From: Hexactinellida sp. DTS-2022
Lineage: Eukaryota; Porifera; Hexactinellida
Direction of reading: 5' to 3'
Assembly (NCBI GenBank): GCA_028753945.1
Contig: JAPNXP010000001.1
Coordinates: forward strand, 5,756,501-5,820,500
DNA length: 64,000 nucleotides
Shown: one piece after another, positions 11,101-22,949 of the stretch
Layout: every line of letters begins with the position of its first letter
Numbering within the stretch: position 1 is the stretch's first letter
The notes under the pieces: generated by a model
Database searches by the model: none
Told to the model about the DNA's origin: nothing
What the model saw: the letters and a program-made list of their open reading frames with translations, nothing else
Position numbers and translations under genes: made by a program

Positions 11101-12983
11101 TCTGCCATAAATGGGGGTTGAAATTTCTTTGTTTACTCACACTTCAATTTCAATAAAACTGTGAAATCTAATTCTATTGTTTCAACTTGTAATAATTATA
11201 TTGATTCAACTAGTGCGATCGAGTGGGCTTCTATTTTCTAATTGAAACCTAAGATTTTACATTAAACAACAACGACAGATTAAGTGATTATATTTATTTC
11301 TGCGAGAATATTCTTGCACAATTAATGTACTGACGTAATTAATTATAATTCATTCATTCTGTATTTAACTTATAGAGACGGTTCCAATTAGATTATTGGG
11401 GTTATCGAGTGCGTGGAATTCAAAGATTATAGTGAAATTCAATTTAAATTATTATTAATTGCAAATATTTGAACTTAATTTATTTTGCAGTATATAATAA
11501 TGGTGTTAAATAATTAATACATTAATTAAATTTATATACTAATTAGCTAAATATCATAAATCTCAGAGATCATAGAAGATAGAAACAAACTTTCAATTTA
11601 TCAATTAGTCTTTATGACACGTGCCACCTATACAAGTGGGCCTTGACACCTTGAGGTGATGATGACATCGCTAAAAAAATATGTTTTTACAATTTTGTTA
11701 ATTCGATATTTAAAATGGGTTAGTTGATGTTGAGTGATGACCCAACACTCACATAAAAAATGCTGAGTCATCAGCTATTATATTCTACTCAAACTTGAAT
11801 ATCTCTAAAATGAAGTGAACTAAATGGAAACATCCACCACTCTAAGGGCCGATGCCTTGTGTAACACCTTTTTGAAATAATTTGACACCAACATAGTGAT
11901 GATGACATGGCGAAAAAAAATCCAAAATTGCAGCCTGTGCCGACAGCATGTTCCATTGGAGGCACTATCAATAAACCACCACCAAAATATAGTGCCACCA
12001 AAGGAACATGCGTCGGCACAGGCTGCAATTTTGTTTTTATTTCTCCGTAGCAGGTGCCCTGGCAACACCTGTATACATTATGGGCTGAAATTTGGCATGT
12101 AGGTGCGGAGTGACCGTCTAATTTGCACCTGGGGATACGATTTCCGTTCAAATTTTCTTAACACCAATTTAATCTAATTATACTTCATAACATTAAATAA
12201 TAGATAGTGAGCTTCATAAAATTTACATATTTGGATAGAGAATTAAATTCTACACCTTTTCACAGTGCACGGATTTTCAAATTGGGCTTAGATTGTGCCA
12301 CAATTGAGTTTCAAATTTCCTTTGTTTACTCACACTTCAATTTCAGTAAACTGTTGAATCTAATTCCATTGTTTCAAATTGTAATAATTATATTGATTTA
12401 ATCTTAACTCTATTGTTTCAACTTGCGATAAATATATTGATTCAACTTATAAATTCCAGCTGGCTTCTATTTAATTGTAGTATTACTATACAATGGATAA
12501 AATATAATAATATAATATAAGGAATTTGTTGACTCAACTCAACCAACCGTGGATAACATTGCTAAAATAAATTACTACTAATATATTTTATTATCAATAC
12601 AAAATGAATGAATGGCATTAAACTCTAGATAGTTTATGATAGAACCGTTAAGATTTTACATTCCACAACAACGACAGATTAAGTGAATATATTTATTTCG
12701 GCGAGAATATTCTTGCACAATTAATGTACTGACGTAATTAATTATAATTAATTCCTTTTGTATTTAACTTATAGACGGTTCCAATTGGATTATTGGGGTT
12801 ATCGAGTGCGTGGAATTCAAATATTATAGTGAAATTCAATTTAAATTAATAATAATTGCAAATAATTGAACTTAATTTATTTTGCTGTATATAATAATGG
12901 TGTTAAATAATTAATACATTAATTAAATATTTATACTAATTAGCCAAATTTCACTAATCTCAGACATGATACAAGATAGAAAC
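8138..12983 (+). repeat. Complex satellite array, forward orientation
   Basis: Four tandem units of alternating ~860 and ~1200 bp share long blocks, each built round a ~117-bp hairpin. Hairpins are at 8659-8775, 9858-9974, 10713-10829 and 11920-12036. The left flank ends in GATGACATGGCG or GATGACTTGGCG plus an A-run; the right flank starts CTCCGTAG..GGTGCCCTGGCC. The array continues at 15931-16535 beyond the inserted P-like element, with a fifth hairpin at 16270-16384. Open frames across the hairpins are by-products of the repeat. No transposase or terminal signature was found for the whole unit. Confidence 0.85.
8659..8775 (+). repeat. Representative ~117-bp hairpin of the satellite
   Basis: Arms run from ATCCAAAATTGCAG to CTGCAATTTTGGAT and pair over about 50 bp. 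The left arm carries one extra A (CCGACAGCATG) relative to the complement of the right arm (CATGCGTCGG), and GGAGGCAC faces GTGCCACC, a conserved mismatch. The copies are 8659, 9858, 10713, 11920, 16270, 16884, 53734, 54838, 56018 and 57225 (forward) and 30542, 31622, 32456, 33311, 34735, 35940, 37023, 38565, 40192, 59562 and 60405 (reverse). Most are 109-120 bp; 54838-54918 has lost its left arm. Confidence 0.9.
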
Positions 12984-13451
12984 CATAGCCTACTCTATAT
13001 AAGGCCTACCATCAAATGTACCATGGATGAAGTAGTGTACGATGAGAAAGTGATAAACACAGTTCAATGTTTTCAACTTCATTTAGAAATTAATCTGTTT
13101 TACTAAATAATTCTAGTAAATTAATAGATTTCTCTATTGAGTCTTTATTGCTTACTTAACAACAATGATAAGAATACATAAATAATAATGTGGGTTCAAA
13201 TAACAATAATAATAATAATAATAGAAGAGTAGCCTTCTGGAGTTCTGGTGTATTTCATTAATGTGAGAACTTCTTCAGTTTTCGCTTTTCTATTCCTTTA
13301 TGCAACAGCGGAGTTATAATTATTAACCTTGTTAGCTAGTAAACAGTTGCCCAAGTGAAAATAAGATTTTTTAGGATAGTCAAAATAGAAACACCACAAG
13401 AAATGCAACTCTGTTTAGCAATCGCATCAGTCTCTTCTAAGAATATCAAGG

Positions 13452-14477
13452 TTACTTCCACAATAATTTTTCTGGATGACCTTGCATCAATATCGCCAAC
13501 AAGTTATCTTTGATTTCAATTGCAATTAACGTCTTCCATAAAGTTACTATAGATTCGAGGATAAACTCAGATGGATACTTTAGGCCACCACGGTCAGTTA
13601 ATTGCAAAAGCCTGAACTCGGGTTGTGAATCTACATCAAAGATAAAGTCTTTGTCAATGGTCAAAAGATCATTGCAAACATGACATGGCTGAGTTTTCAA
13701 AATATATTTATGTACTGCATAACCAGCAATAAAAGCTGATGACTGAAGAGTCTGTAAACTACATTCAATGGAAGTTAGATCATCAATTTCATCCCAGACT
13801 AGTTGGACATCGATTTCATCGCCATTATTCGTATCAAGGGATGAGTATGAATCAATAAATGTCTGAATTGAATATAAGCCACAATCTTGTTGTGAAGCAA
13901 AAATCTTTAATATATTGGATAACTTGAGGCGGCGTTCAGTTTCAAGGATTTGAAGATACGAGATATGGTAGTTTGAACCTGACATCATACGATATAGGCC
14001 AAAGTGATGTTCCAGTGGATCTGTCTGTAAAAAGGATGTCAAAAGATAGTTAAATCCACAAAATCCAGTTAAATGGTTAGTTATCTGAGGCAATACAGTA
14101 CATGCATGTTTAAAACTGGTAAACGTTTGTTTACTTAACTTTCCTACATTTCCTGGCAAGGCCAGCCAAGTCTCTAACCAAATAACAACACAAGCTAAGA
14201 ATGAAAATCGTTCGTCCTGGTATGTTAGAGGTCTTGAGATATCATCATTCCAACGTTTACCTTTAAGTGGGGAATTTATTTTGAAAAATTTCCAAATTTG
14301 AAGAGGCATTTCAACAAAGTCGTGTGTATTGTTTCGGTCTTCTTGGTTACGGAGTTCATTCTGTAACTTCAGAGCTGCATCAGTTAATTCGTTGAATACT
14401 TTCAAAACAAGTTTCACATTTTGGCGCTCAATAGCAGAAGGATAACAAGCTTTGAAAGTCAAGCTAGGAGCTAACTT
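13452..14477 (-). pseudogene. P-element/THAP9-like transposase, C-terminal part
   Basis: An open frame of about 340 residues starts upstream with KLAPSLTFKACYPSAIERQN, a conserved start of this region in P and THAP9 transposases. It goes on to DPLEHHFGLYRMMSGSNYH, the family signature (D/Q-x-D-P-L-E-x-x-F-G-x-x-R), which includes late catalytic acidic residues. A stop codon lies just upstream in frame and no ATG is well placed, so the frame is a fragment of a longer gene rather than a gene of its own. The THAP domain lies at 15181-15468 on the same strand. The central segment that normally holds the first catalytic acids was not found, indicating internal deletion. Confidence 0.9.
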
Positions 14478-15180
14478 AGCTAAGGATTATTTCTCTAAAT
14501 TATAGAGGAGACGCACCAACACTAAAAGATGCAGAGTAAACTTGAACAGGATACACACAGTAATCCATCTTAATGTTCTGAAAGTTGGGAAAGTGAAAGG
14601 TTTTCCGAATATCTTTCTGATTCAACCAGTTGTTTCAAATACTTTTCAAAATGTGCACAAAGTCAAAAGTTACATAGAGTTTTCTATTATTATCAGATGG
14701 CTTCCTCAATATGTTATTTTGCTTTAGAGATATGGTGAGGATGTTTCTTCTGAGGGGAAGAGCTAAGTTTCAGAGTAATCTCTGTAAACATCATTTCAAT
14801 TTGTCGAATATCAGTGATAGAGATAAGTGAGAGAGAAATGGACTCCCCATATATATGATATTATATATCCGTTCACAGATAAAAAAGAATTTATTTCAAG
14901 AGAATCATCTGCACAAATATTATGATTTTCCATCTTAGTCAAAAAATCTCACACAATTATCTGTTTGAATCCAAACTAACCAGTCAGTTGGGATTGTTAT
15001 CAAAGCTAACTTATCTCGTATTTCTTGTATACAACCAACACGAAACTTCTCCATTTCTGTATTCTCTGATCTCAAGCTGAGATTAGTTGCTTGGTTCAAT
15101 AAATCTTCCTCTTTGGAGTCGTTAGAGAACCGAGTTCGTTTAATTCTAATTGAAGGGGGTAGAGGAATAATAAGACGGAC

Positions 15181-15468
15181 AACCAGGAAGGAGAGAGGGG
15201 ACAGCGCAAGGATTTAATTTGGGTCTTCCTCGCGGGACCTCATAGGATGTGCCATCTCCTCTGGGTACCATGTGAAAATATTGAATATCTTCCTTCGGAA
15301 AATGCTTAGCACACACATACACCATTTTGAGGTCAGAAAAATCCTCACGATGGAGAGCACGTATCCAGGCATGTCGTAACTCAGGTGGACCATATGGAAG
15401 TTTAAAACTGGGACCCGCTCTTCTGGGGTATAATTACCCCTACAACCAGGGGCAGAACAGTTCGGCAT
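15181..15468 (-). pseudogene. THAP zinc-finger domain of the P-like transposase
   Basis: The minus-strand frame opens MPNCSAPGCRGNYTPEERVP, the C-x4-C start of a THAP domain. A single frame change near 15405 is needed to continue into a frame with ELRHAWIRALHREDF (the conserved Trp) and VCAKHF (the Cys-x2-His pair), then the proline-rich end. The THAP domain binds the transposon ends in this family. A diverged region at about 14880-15180 retains linker-like sequence such as MEKFRVGCIQEIRDKL. The frameshift means no working protein. Confidence 0.85.
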
Positions 15469-15492
15469 TGAGAAAAATTAAATATCTAACTA

Positions 15493-15676
15493 CAGGTAAA
15501 CCTCCCAAAGCGGCGCCCATCGGGAGAATGATTTTGTGCCGCTTCTCGGAGGTTGCCGCTTTGGGAGGTTGCTCGTAAGGTAAAACTCCCAAAGCGGCAC
15601 CCATCGGGAGAATGATTTTGTGCCGCTTCTCGGAGGTTGCCGCTACTCGGAGGTGCCGCTTTGGGAGGTTTACCTG
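15493..15676. mobile_element. 184-bp TA-flanked MITE inside the P-like element
   Basis: Ends are CAGGTAAACCTCCCAAAGCG and the complement, flanked by TA (15491-15492, 15677-15678). The interior is made of repeated AAGCGGC/GCCGCTT motifs. A second copy, inverted and the same length, lies at 30913-31096. TIR and TA site fit Tc1/mariner (pogo-like). No coding sequence. Confidence 0.9.
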
Positions 15677-15930
15677 TATTTATTAAAAAGAAACAAAGTC
15701 AAATATAGTACTAGGAAGTGCTTAAAATATCGGTGGAAGGAGAATTGTATTAATTAATTACTAAAAATTAACAAAAATCAGTAACAAGTTAATCCAAATA
15801 TTTTTAAAATATTTCGAACTGTACAGAGATAAATGTAAATAACTATGAGTCAATAATAATATCGTACACTACTTCATCCTTGGTGCAAAATATCAGCTTT
15901 GATGGTAGGCCTTATATAGAGTAGGCTATG

Positions 15931-16535
15931 ATAGAAACAAACTTTCAATTTATCAATTGGTCCTTATGGCACGTACAACCTCTACAAATGGGTCTTGACA
16001 CCTTGAGGTGATGATGACATCGTCAAAAAATGTATTTTTACAATTTTGTGAATTGAATAATTCGCATGGGTTGGTTGGAGTTGGGTGAATACCCAACACG
16101 CACCTAGAAAATGCTGACTCAGCACATATTATATTCTTCTGAAACTTGAATATCTCTCAAATGAAGTGAGCTAAATGGAAACTTCCACCACTCTAAGGGT
16201 CGTAGCCTTCTGAAACATCTTTTGAAATAATTTAACACCTTTATAGTGATGATGACTTGGCGAAAAAAAATCCAAAATTGCAGCCTGTGCCGACAGCATG
16301 TTCCATTGGAGGCACTATCAATAAACCACCATCAAAATATAGTGCCACCAAAGGAGCATGCGTCGGCACAGCTGCAATTTAGATTTTTTTTTCTCCGTAG
16401 ACGGTGCCCTGGGCACACCTTTATACATTGAGGGCTGAAACTTGGCATGTAGATGCGGAGTGCCCTTCTAATTTGCATCTGGGGTTACGATTTATGATCA
16501 AATAATTTTAACACCTATTTAATCCAATTATGGCT
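15931..16535 (+). repeat. Satellite array continued past the P-like element
   Basis: This resumes the satellite unit broken at 12983, starting with one copy of ATAGAAAC. It holds a hairpin at 16270-16384 and the right flank up to about 16535, where the similarity stops at GGCTTGGCC. Confidence 0.8.
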
Positions 16536-17179
16536 TGGCCAATTAAATTCGAGGGTTGTCCCAGTATGGATTAGCAGCTAGCATCTAATTAGTATAAAAG
16601 GATTTTCTATCAATTGTTAGTGTGCATATAGAATGCCTAACCGAAGCTGTAATTTAATTGGTCGAGAGTAAGAAGTCTTTAATTCACTGCACATATTGAG
16701 TTTTAGTCATTACTTGCATGACTCCACCTGCATCATTTCAGTTTAGCTAATTCTATTGAAGTACAAATTAATTCTAGCGAAGTATAAATTAAAATATAAA
16801 TTATTTAATTGTTATCTTTTTCATTATTTCACTTTCTGAAATGGTTTAACACCTTCATAGTGATGATGGCATGGCGAAAGAAAATCCAAAATTGCAGCTG
16901 TGCCGACAGTATTTTTCTCGGAGGCACTATCAAGTATCCAACCGGTAGCCACCAATAGATAGTGCCACCAAAGGGAAATACGTCGGCACAGGTGCAATTT
17001 TGGTTTGTTTTATTAGATATACGTTGATGTAGCAGATTTAAATATCTTCAAAAGTTCTCGTCATTTATGGACATTTTTCTAGAGATTTCGAGGAATTTCA
17101 TGACGATTAGGCGATCAAATTTGTAAATGTGTTGTAAAGCTTATTCCACCCGTGGTTGCATTGATCGACATATAACAAA
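16536..17179. repeat. Mosaic of repeat fragments with a variant hairpin
   Basis: 16537-16665 starts GGCCAATTAAATT and ends AATTTAATTGGTC, so it may be a small MITE; its start resembles 503-545. At 16884-17003 is a diverged copy of the satellite hairpin with a different loop. There GCATGT of the usual left arm has become GTATTT and the right arm has changed to AAATAC to match. No coding sequence. Confidence 0.55.
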
Positions 17180-17543
17180 ACGAGAAAAAATCAGCATCAT
17201 ATCTGGTATAACAACTTTTTGGAGGATGTAAGCCACCCGGGTTATTTTTAAGAATTTCATCCAAATTCGAATTAAAACATAATAGTACAGAGTAATAATA
17301 AGGGGGCTAAATAATCTTAACTAACTTACAAGTATATGAGTAGAACAAAGCTTGGTACTCGTATCTATACTAATTTTTGCAACAAAATCTAGTTATTTTA
17401 CAAATATAACATAAAATCTAAAGACAAGAACAATTTCCAAAAAAGCGGGAGTTTGAAAAGTTTGGCGGGAGGTCGGGAGGATGAGTGAAATAATGGCAAA
17501 AAATCGGGAGACTCCCGCCAAAGCGGGAGGGTTGGCAACCCTG
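17180..17543. repeat. Internally deleted copy of the 236-1650 repeat
   Basis: It starts with the block matching 236-310 and jumps to the block matching 1380-1650, so the hairpin-bearing middle is missing. It ends GGGAGGGTTGGCAACCCT at 17525-17542 like the longer copy, where an extra CGGGAGACTCCCG palindrome is kept. Confidence 0.7.
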
Positions 17544-17635
17544 CTTTTCAAGGTAATATTGACTTCCTTATTCCCCTAGACCATTTTTTATATCCCATGG
17601 TTTAATTGAATTATCCCTTTAGAGAGTAAAACTGG

Positions 17636-17793
17636 AAGGCACAGAAACAGTTTGGCAGTTCCATTGCAGTCTGAGTTGGACAGCATCTATAAGAAGTTCT
17701 ATGACGAAGTCGGTCATCCGGAATAAACACGACCCTACATTCAGTTCAGCAAATATACACATGGGCAGGCGTTTCCCAAGACGTTAAAGAATA
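17636..17793 (+). pseudogene. Exon with the HH half of an integrase zinc finger
   Basis: After an acceptor-like CCCTTTAG the frame reads SELDSIYKKFYDEVGHPE. Then, with a one-base frame change, it continues TTLHSVQQIYTWAGVSQDVK. The GH..LH pair followed by W fits the H-x(n)-H half of the HHCC domain of gypsy-type integrases. The exon ends at GAATAT|GTGAGT. The matching Cys pair starts the exon at 23267. Confidence 0.7.
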
Positions 17794-18005
17794 TGTGAGT
17801 TTAATTATCCGGTATACTTTCCCAGGTAGCAACGTGGTTCGGTCATGGCCGGACCACTTGCCATTTACAGTGACATTATTATAAAGGATAGTCCATCTTT
17901 GGCCTGACCACTTCTGTATTTTGTTCATACTTTATAAAAATTTCCTACTTATCTCGTTTCAGTTGAACATTCTAAACAATTGAAGTTTTATTCCTGTACA
18001 CGTAT

Positions 18006-18540
18006 ACGAGTGTGAAGTTAGCAGCGAGTTCCAGCAGCGAAATATGAGCACAACTTAACACTTAAAAAATCAGTCACTTTTCATTCAATTAACATGACAT
18101 TTCTTGAGGACCTTAATCTAGGTTGGGGCTTTTGCTAATACCAATAACTAACCCATATCACACCTGTATTTACCACAATTACATTGCAAATTTTGTAATA
18201 CAAAATCTCCATAGAGGATTTTGAGCACAACTTAACACTTAATAAATAAGTCAATTGCCATTCAATTCACATAACATTTCTTGAGGACCTTAATCTAGGT
18301 TGGGGCTTTTGCTAATACCAATAACTAACCCATATCACACCTGTATTTACCACAATGACATTGCAAATTTTGTAATACAAAATCTCCATAGAGGATTTTG
18401 AGCACAACTTAACACTTAATAAACAAGTCAATTGCCATTCAATTCACATGACATTTATTGAGTACCTTAATCTAGTGTGGGGCTTTTGCTAATACTAATC
18501 ACTAATCCATGTCATACCTGTAATTACCACAATTACGTTC
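18006..18540 (+). repeat. Left terminal repeat with 177-bp tandem units
   Basis: After the outer 40 bp, a unit starting GAGCACAACTTAACACTTA begins at 18046, 18223 and 18400, giving a 177-bp period and almost three copies. The units contain an internal near-palindrome (TTTTGTAATACAAAATCTCC). The right end of the element (22690-22949) has about one and a half inverted units, so the two ends differ in unit number. Confidence 0.9.
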
Positions 18541-18826
18541 TATATTCAGTTATTCAATGATTATTTTCTTTTAGCTATATCATAATACGTATTGCTTATA
18601 TCATATTAGATTGTCTTTCTCAATTTCATCATTGTGATTATAATCATTATGATTTCTTTAAGTTTATTTTTATTGCTTCCTTTCTTCGTCGTAAAGTATA
18701 TTAATAAATATTCCTTATTTTTATTATCCTTTGCTGGTAATATTTACACTTTTCTCTGAATCTACGCAACTAAACTATTAAAGTTCCAATAATTTCGATT
18801 ATTTGCAAATTCGATTGTTTCCAAAG

Positions 18827-21360
18827 ATGTCTCAATGTGATGCCGGAATGTTTCAAGAAACTTCAGGTAATTTTGTTATACTATTTATGTTTTGATGGCA
18901 ATTAATGTCCCTTCTAATTCCTTTTGTTCTAAATTTCTAATATATCTTTTTTGCTGACACAAATAAGTACGTATAGTTGTTTTATTGCAACCAAATTCTT
19001 ATAGATGAGCAGAAAATACCCCCACTACATTTCTCTCTTTCTGATAGAATATTGAATGAAGTTTTGAAACTACGGGATAATGAAATTGAAATTGATCGAC
19101 TTTTAACACTTAATAATTGGCGAGATAATAAATCAATCTGGGGAAGATTATCAAAATTGATCTTTCAGAGAAACGAGCAGAGACAGAGATCTAGAATTTG
19201 GCAGATTTGGCACAAGAATCGATATCATATACAAAATAAATTCAAAGCAATTGCTTTTGACAACAAAAATCACAGTTTGAAGACTGACTGTGAAACTAAT
19301 CCAACTAATGTGAATTGTTTGCCTGAATTGATTCTAAATTCAGCAGTTACAGATAATGAAATTTTGAGCTCGAAAATTTGTGATGTTACCATTTTTGAAA
19401 ATCCACAAACTATCAATGAACTATCGGCAAATAGATCTCCATCACTTTCATCTTTTGAATCAATCAACAGTGAAGCAACTTACATAATTGATAAACTTCT
19501 TCCCTCTACTCTACAAGACATCAACCTAGGTGATGGATATCCATATTTAGAATATTCCTCTTCAAGAAGGCAGGAAAATGAACCTTTCTGTTTCAAAGAA
19601 AAGTTCCAAAACAATCAGAATATTAATATTAATGAATTTTATCTGAGGGATGATGATTGGAAAAAAATCAAACCAAAGAACGGTAATACGATATTGCATT
19701 CAGAATGGACCAATCTGTTCAATAGCAAACTTGAACAGTATTATCCCTTTTGTGTATTAAGATTCAATTACCATCGAATAAACCCAGAATATAAAACTCG
19801 GAGATGTTCTTATTTGGTAGCTGAAGGAAACTGCAAATTCAAAGAATGTTTGAAGTTTAGGCTCTGGATTGATTCAGAGCCAGCAGATGGAGTGGATGTA
19901 AGAGTGTATTTCCTTACTAACGGTTCACTTTCCAGCCAACATCATGATAATAAAACGTCATTTAGTCGTCACCTATCTGGAGAAATAAGGAAAGCAGCTA
20001 AACAAAAAATATCCACTTCCTCTCCGATTAATTATCATTACGAACAGTTCTGCGATTCGAAAAGCATCTCTTTGCAATATGCGGAAATTTCAACTATCTC
20101 CAATCTCAACCCGTTCTTCGGAAACTAAAAGCTGAAAGCTCATCCAGTGAACGATTAAGTTCAGATATGTGGTTAGATATAATAAGTACAAAGAAAACTT
20201 ACGATCTTTCCATTAAAGGACTCTCTATGAATGGTTATATCCAAAGTATATCAAGACAACCTGTCGTGATACATATGTATAGCGAGGACCAAATCCTTCT
20301 CCTAAAGCACTTCAATTGGGATAAAATTACTCTACACTTTGATGCTACAGGTTCAGTTGTTCAGAAAATTGAAAAAGAGCAAAAGGCATTTCTATACTAT
20401 GCGTTAACAGTCAGACACCCAAATGCAAAATTATCTCCTATCCCATTAGCAGAAATGTTAAGCAGCGACCACACCAATGTAGAAGTATCTCATTTCTTGA
20501 ATAAGTGGATATATGCAGCAAATAAAGTCCTCAATAAAGCGTTCAGTCCCGCTCATGTTGAAATTGACTTTAGCTGGGCAATGCTGCACAGTATTTGTTA
20601 TAGTTTTAACAAGGAGAGCCTTGAGAAATACCTTTCAAACTGTTGGCAAATGAATACAACACAAAATATTGCAAATACAGAGAACAAAACTATAATACAT
20701 ATATGTTCAGCTCATGTTATTCATCGATTTAGCTACAAACTCGAACGCATGATGAAAACATCAAAAAAGACTAAAAATATGCTCCTTTTTGTGATGGCAC
20801 GGCTGATTGATTCAAACTCTTTCGAAGAAATACACCAAATCTTTGTCTCTTTAAGCATTTCTTGCTTTGCAAGAAAGATATACCCTGAAATACAAGAGTA
20901 CATTGCAAAACTCCACAAATTAATAACTTGCGACCAAGAACATGTCGATCTAGATATTGACTACCTTGCAGAACTAGACGAAGAACTTCCTAACAATCTG
21001 GGAGATAGTATAACTTACAAGTCAAAGTCACCATATGGAAGACATTTTAAGACTATACTCGACAATTCTAAGATTTTTGTGACCAGTATAGAAAACAAAT
21101 ATTCAGATACTCCACATTTTGAGGAGAATAACATTTTCTTTTGCCCAGAATTACCGCAATTCCTCGCTACTACTATATGCCCATTTGTCCACTGTGGACT
21201 GGTTGCATTCTTACTCATTTATCACCACCACTTCAAACATATTCCTGATACTCAAATGCTACAGTGGAAAACTGGATGAGAATTCTTAAAAACAACATAT
21301 TATCCAAAGAAGTGAAATTAAGACCGGCAGACTTCATAGGAAAAGTTCATCAAGGTATTC
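18827..21360 (+). pseudogene. Foldback/MULE-type transposase, frameshifted
   Basis: A likely first exon 18827-18866 starts MSQCDAGMFQ and is joined through a GT-AG intron to 19005 onward. The main frame runs to 20128, shifts near 20085 into the frame 20167-21279, and shifts again near 21260 towards about 21360. The second half holds HFDATGSVV and, about 90 residues on, EIDFSWAMLHS. It then has a Cys/His-containing IIHICSAHVIHRF. These fit the spaced acidic residues and CxxH region of a DDE transposase of the type found in large animal foldback-like families. The N-terminal half has conserved Cys such as CSYLVAEGNCKFKEC, likely a zinc-binding region. Assignment to MULE/NOF also uses the 9-bp duplication. 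Confidence 0.75.
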
Positions 21361-21435
21361 AAGGAAGACAATAGGCATTTGAATTTGCATTTGAGCCAAT
21401 TAGTTCAAGAATTCTTAAGCAGCATAAAAGAATTA

Positions 21436-21612
21436 CAGTCGTAATCGGGTTTTTTTGCCACGGGTTTTTTTGCTTATTGGGTTTTTTTGCCTCCTTTTGT
21501 CGTGCAAAAATGTGATATCTTAATGTGTTTTCCATCGGGTTTTTTTGCTTATTGGTTTTTTTTCCTCCTTTTGTCGTGCATTTTGGGGGGCAAAAAAACC
21601 CGATTTCGACTG
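21436..21612. mobile_element. 177-bp TA-flanked MITE in the MULE
   Basis: Ends CAGTCGTAATCGGGTTTTTT and the complement (GGCAAAAAAACCCGATTTCGACTG at the right, shortened here to its pattern), with TA on both sides (21434-21435, 21613-21614). The interior repeats GGGTTTTTTTGC three or more times. It separates the transposase frame from the OTU frame. The TA site suggests Tc1/mariner. Confidence 0.88.
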
Positions 21613-21697
21613 TACTTCCAAAAAAAATGAAAATCTAGTTGAGGAAGTGTGGCAAAGGCGAAAAAATCCCAAGAAAGGTTACTTTCAACCATATTGA

Positions 21698-22500
21698 ATG
21701 TCAAGAATAAAGCGTGTTGATCTAGAAATTATTACAAACGTTACAAAATCATCAAAACAGGTAAGATCCACGCAAATGAATGACCTAAAAACCATGCTAA
21801 GTGATCACCACAGTGATAAGAAAGCAAATAATGTATCTTCTAACGATAATGTGCACAGGACCAGTCTTCCATTCCCAGATGAGAACAACGGTGTCAAAAG
21901 CAGTGATAATATCACATTTTATCCATTTGGAGAGTTTATTCCAGTTGATGGGTCATGGCAGAAATCGAAATGTAAATTGTTGCAAATAACATTTGTCTCT
22001 GGAATAATCTTTGAAAATCAATCTTCCGAGAAAAGAGCAGACCTTCGTCAACTAGTACCATCTAAAGAACGAAGGATTTCTCCTGATGGGAACTGTCTGT
22101 TTAGCTCACTATCTTTCGTGATCACAGGAACTGACAGATTCCACAAAGATATCAGGGACTTTTTGGTTGAAAATATGAAAAGCGGGTATCGAGACGTATG
22201 TACAAAATATTGTCTTGCACACTACGAATTACTTCCAGAAAACCGATGTCATTCTATTGAGGACTATTTAGCAAAGAGTAGAATGGAGAGTAGTAGTTGA
22301 TGGGGTACAGATCTAGAATTGTTTCTAGCAGCTCTGATACTACAAACCGACATATTCATCTATATAGAATGTCAAAAAAGTTGGAATAGATTCTCAGGTC
22401 ATGGATTCGTCGATAGACATGATTCACACAAGTTTACCGATAAAAGAATCTATTGTAGATTGCATTAAGATCATTACCAGCCTGTTGTTAAAGTAGATTC
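21698..22500 (+). pseudogene. OTU cysteine protease module of the foldback MULE
   Basis: The open frame 21698-22300 includes RRISPDGNCLFSSLS at about 22071-22115, the OTU catalytic Asp-Gly-Asn-Cys. After an in-frame TGA at 22298, the same frame reads WGTDLELFLAALILQTDIFI, a conserved OTU helix, and later a His-Tyr in DHYQPVV that would be the catalytic His region; another stop precedes it. OTU proteins remove ubiquitin or related modifiers. A stretch SWQKSKCKLLQITF lies about 40 residues before the catalytic Cys; a very similar stretch occurs in the Ginger-like OTU exon. Broken by at least two stops. Confidence 0.85.
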
Positions 22501-22689
22501 AGCTACACATTCAAAACTCGTAAGCGATGACTCTACTATAGAGTGATGACAGTTTACTTAGGATCTTAGTCACTTTCATGATCATAATATAATAATCCTG
22601 GATTGATCAGGAAGCGTATACTCATAGCTTCATTGTTTTCATGCTTGTTCATTGCTATAACATTATATTACTTATTCATCTCAACAATT

Positions 22690-22949
22690 CAACAAATTCA
22701 TTGACTTATTTATTAAGTGTTAAGTTGTGCTCAAAATCCTCTATGGAGATTTTGTATTACAAAATTTGCAATGTAATTGTGGTAAATACAGGTGTGATAT
22801 GGGTTAGTTATTGGTATTAGCAAAAGCCCCATACTAGATTAAGGCCCTCAAGAAATATCAGGTGAATTGAATGGCAATTGACTTATTTATTAAGTGTTAT
22901 GTTGTGCTCATATTTCGCTGCTGGAACTCGCTGCTAACTTCACACTCGT
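22690..22949 (-). repeat. Right terminal repeat of the foldback MULE
   Basis: Inverted copy of the left terminal repeat. It contains one full unit (AAGTGTTAAGTTGTGCTC inward) and the outer end, finishing CTTCACACTCGT at 22949. It is shorter than the left side by about one and a half 177-bp units. Confidence 0.9.

Larger units (their letters stand above)
12984..15930 (-). mobile_element. P-like DNA transposon (THAP transposase), 2947 bp
   Basis: The ends are CATAGCCTACTCTATATAAG and its complement, continuing inward to GATGAAGTAGTGTACGAT as a long terminal repeat. An exact 8-bp duplication ATAGAAAC flanks it (12976-12983, 15931-15938), as for P elements. The insertion is in the satellite: other copies keep the empty site GATAGAAACAAAC. 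Inside, on the minus strand, are a THAP DNA-binding domain and a P/THAP9-type transposase C-terminus. Length is close to that of the canonical P element. The coding part is frameshifted and lacks the central catalytic region, and a Tc1-like MITE sits inside, so it is dead. Confidence 0.93.
18006..22949 (+). mobile_element. Foldback-type MULE, 4944 bp, 9-bp duplication
   Basis: The ends are ACGAGTGTGAAGTTAGCAGC and its complement, exactly flanked by TACACGTAT (17997-18005, 22950-22958). A 9-bp duplication is the hallmark of MULE and Foldback/NOF elements. The terminal repeats are long and the left one contains a 177-bp tandem repeat, as in foldback elements. The interior encodes a transposase-like protein and an OTU protease. 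It sits inside the first recognisable intron of the Ginger-like gene, so it is younger than that gene. A 177-bp MITE interrupts it. Confidence 0.93.
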
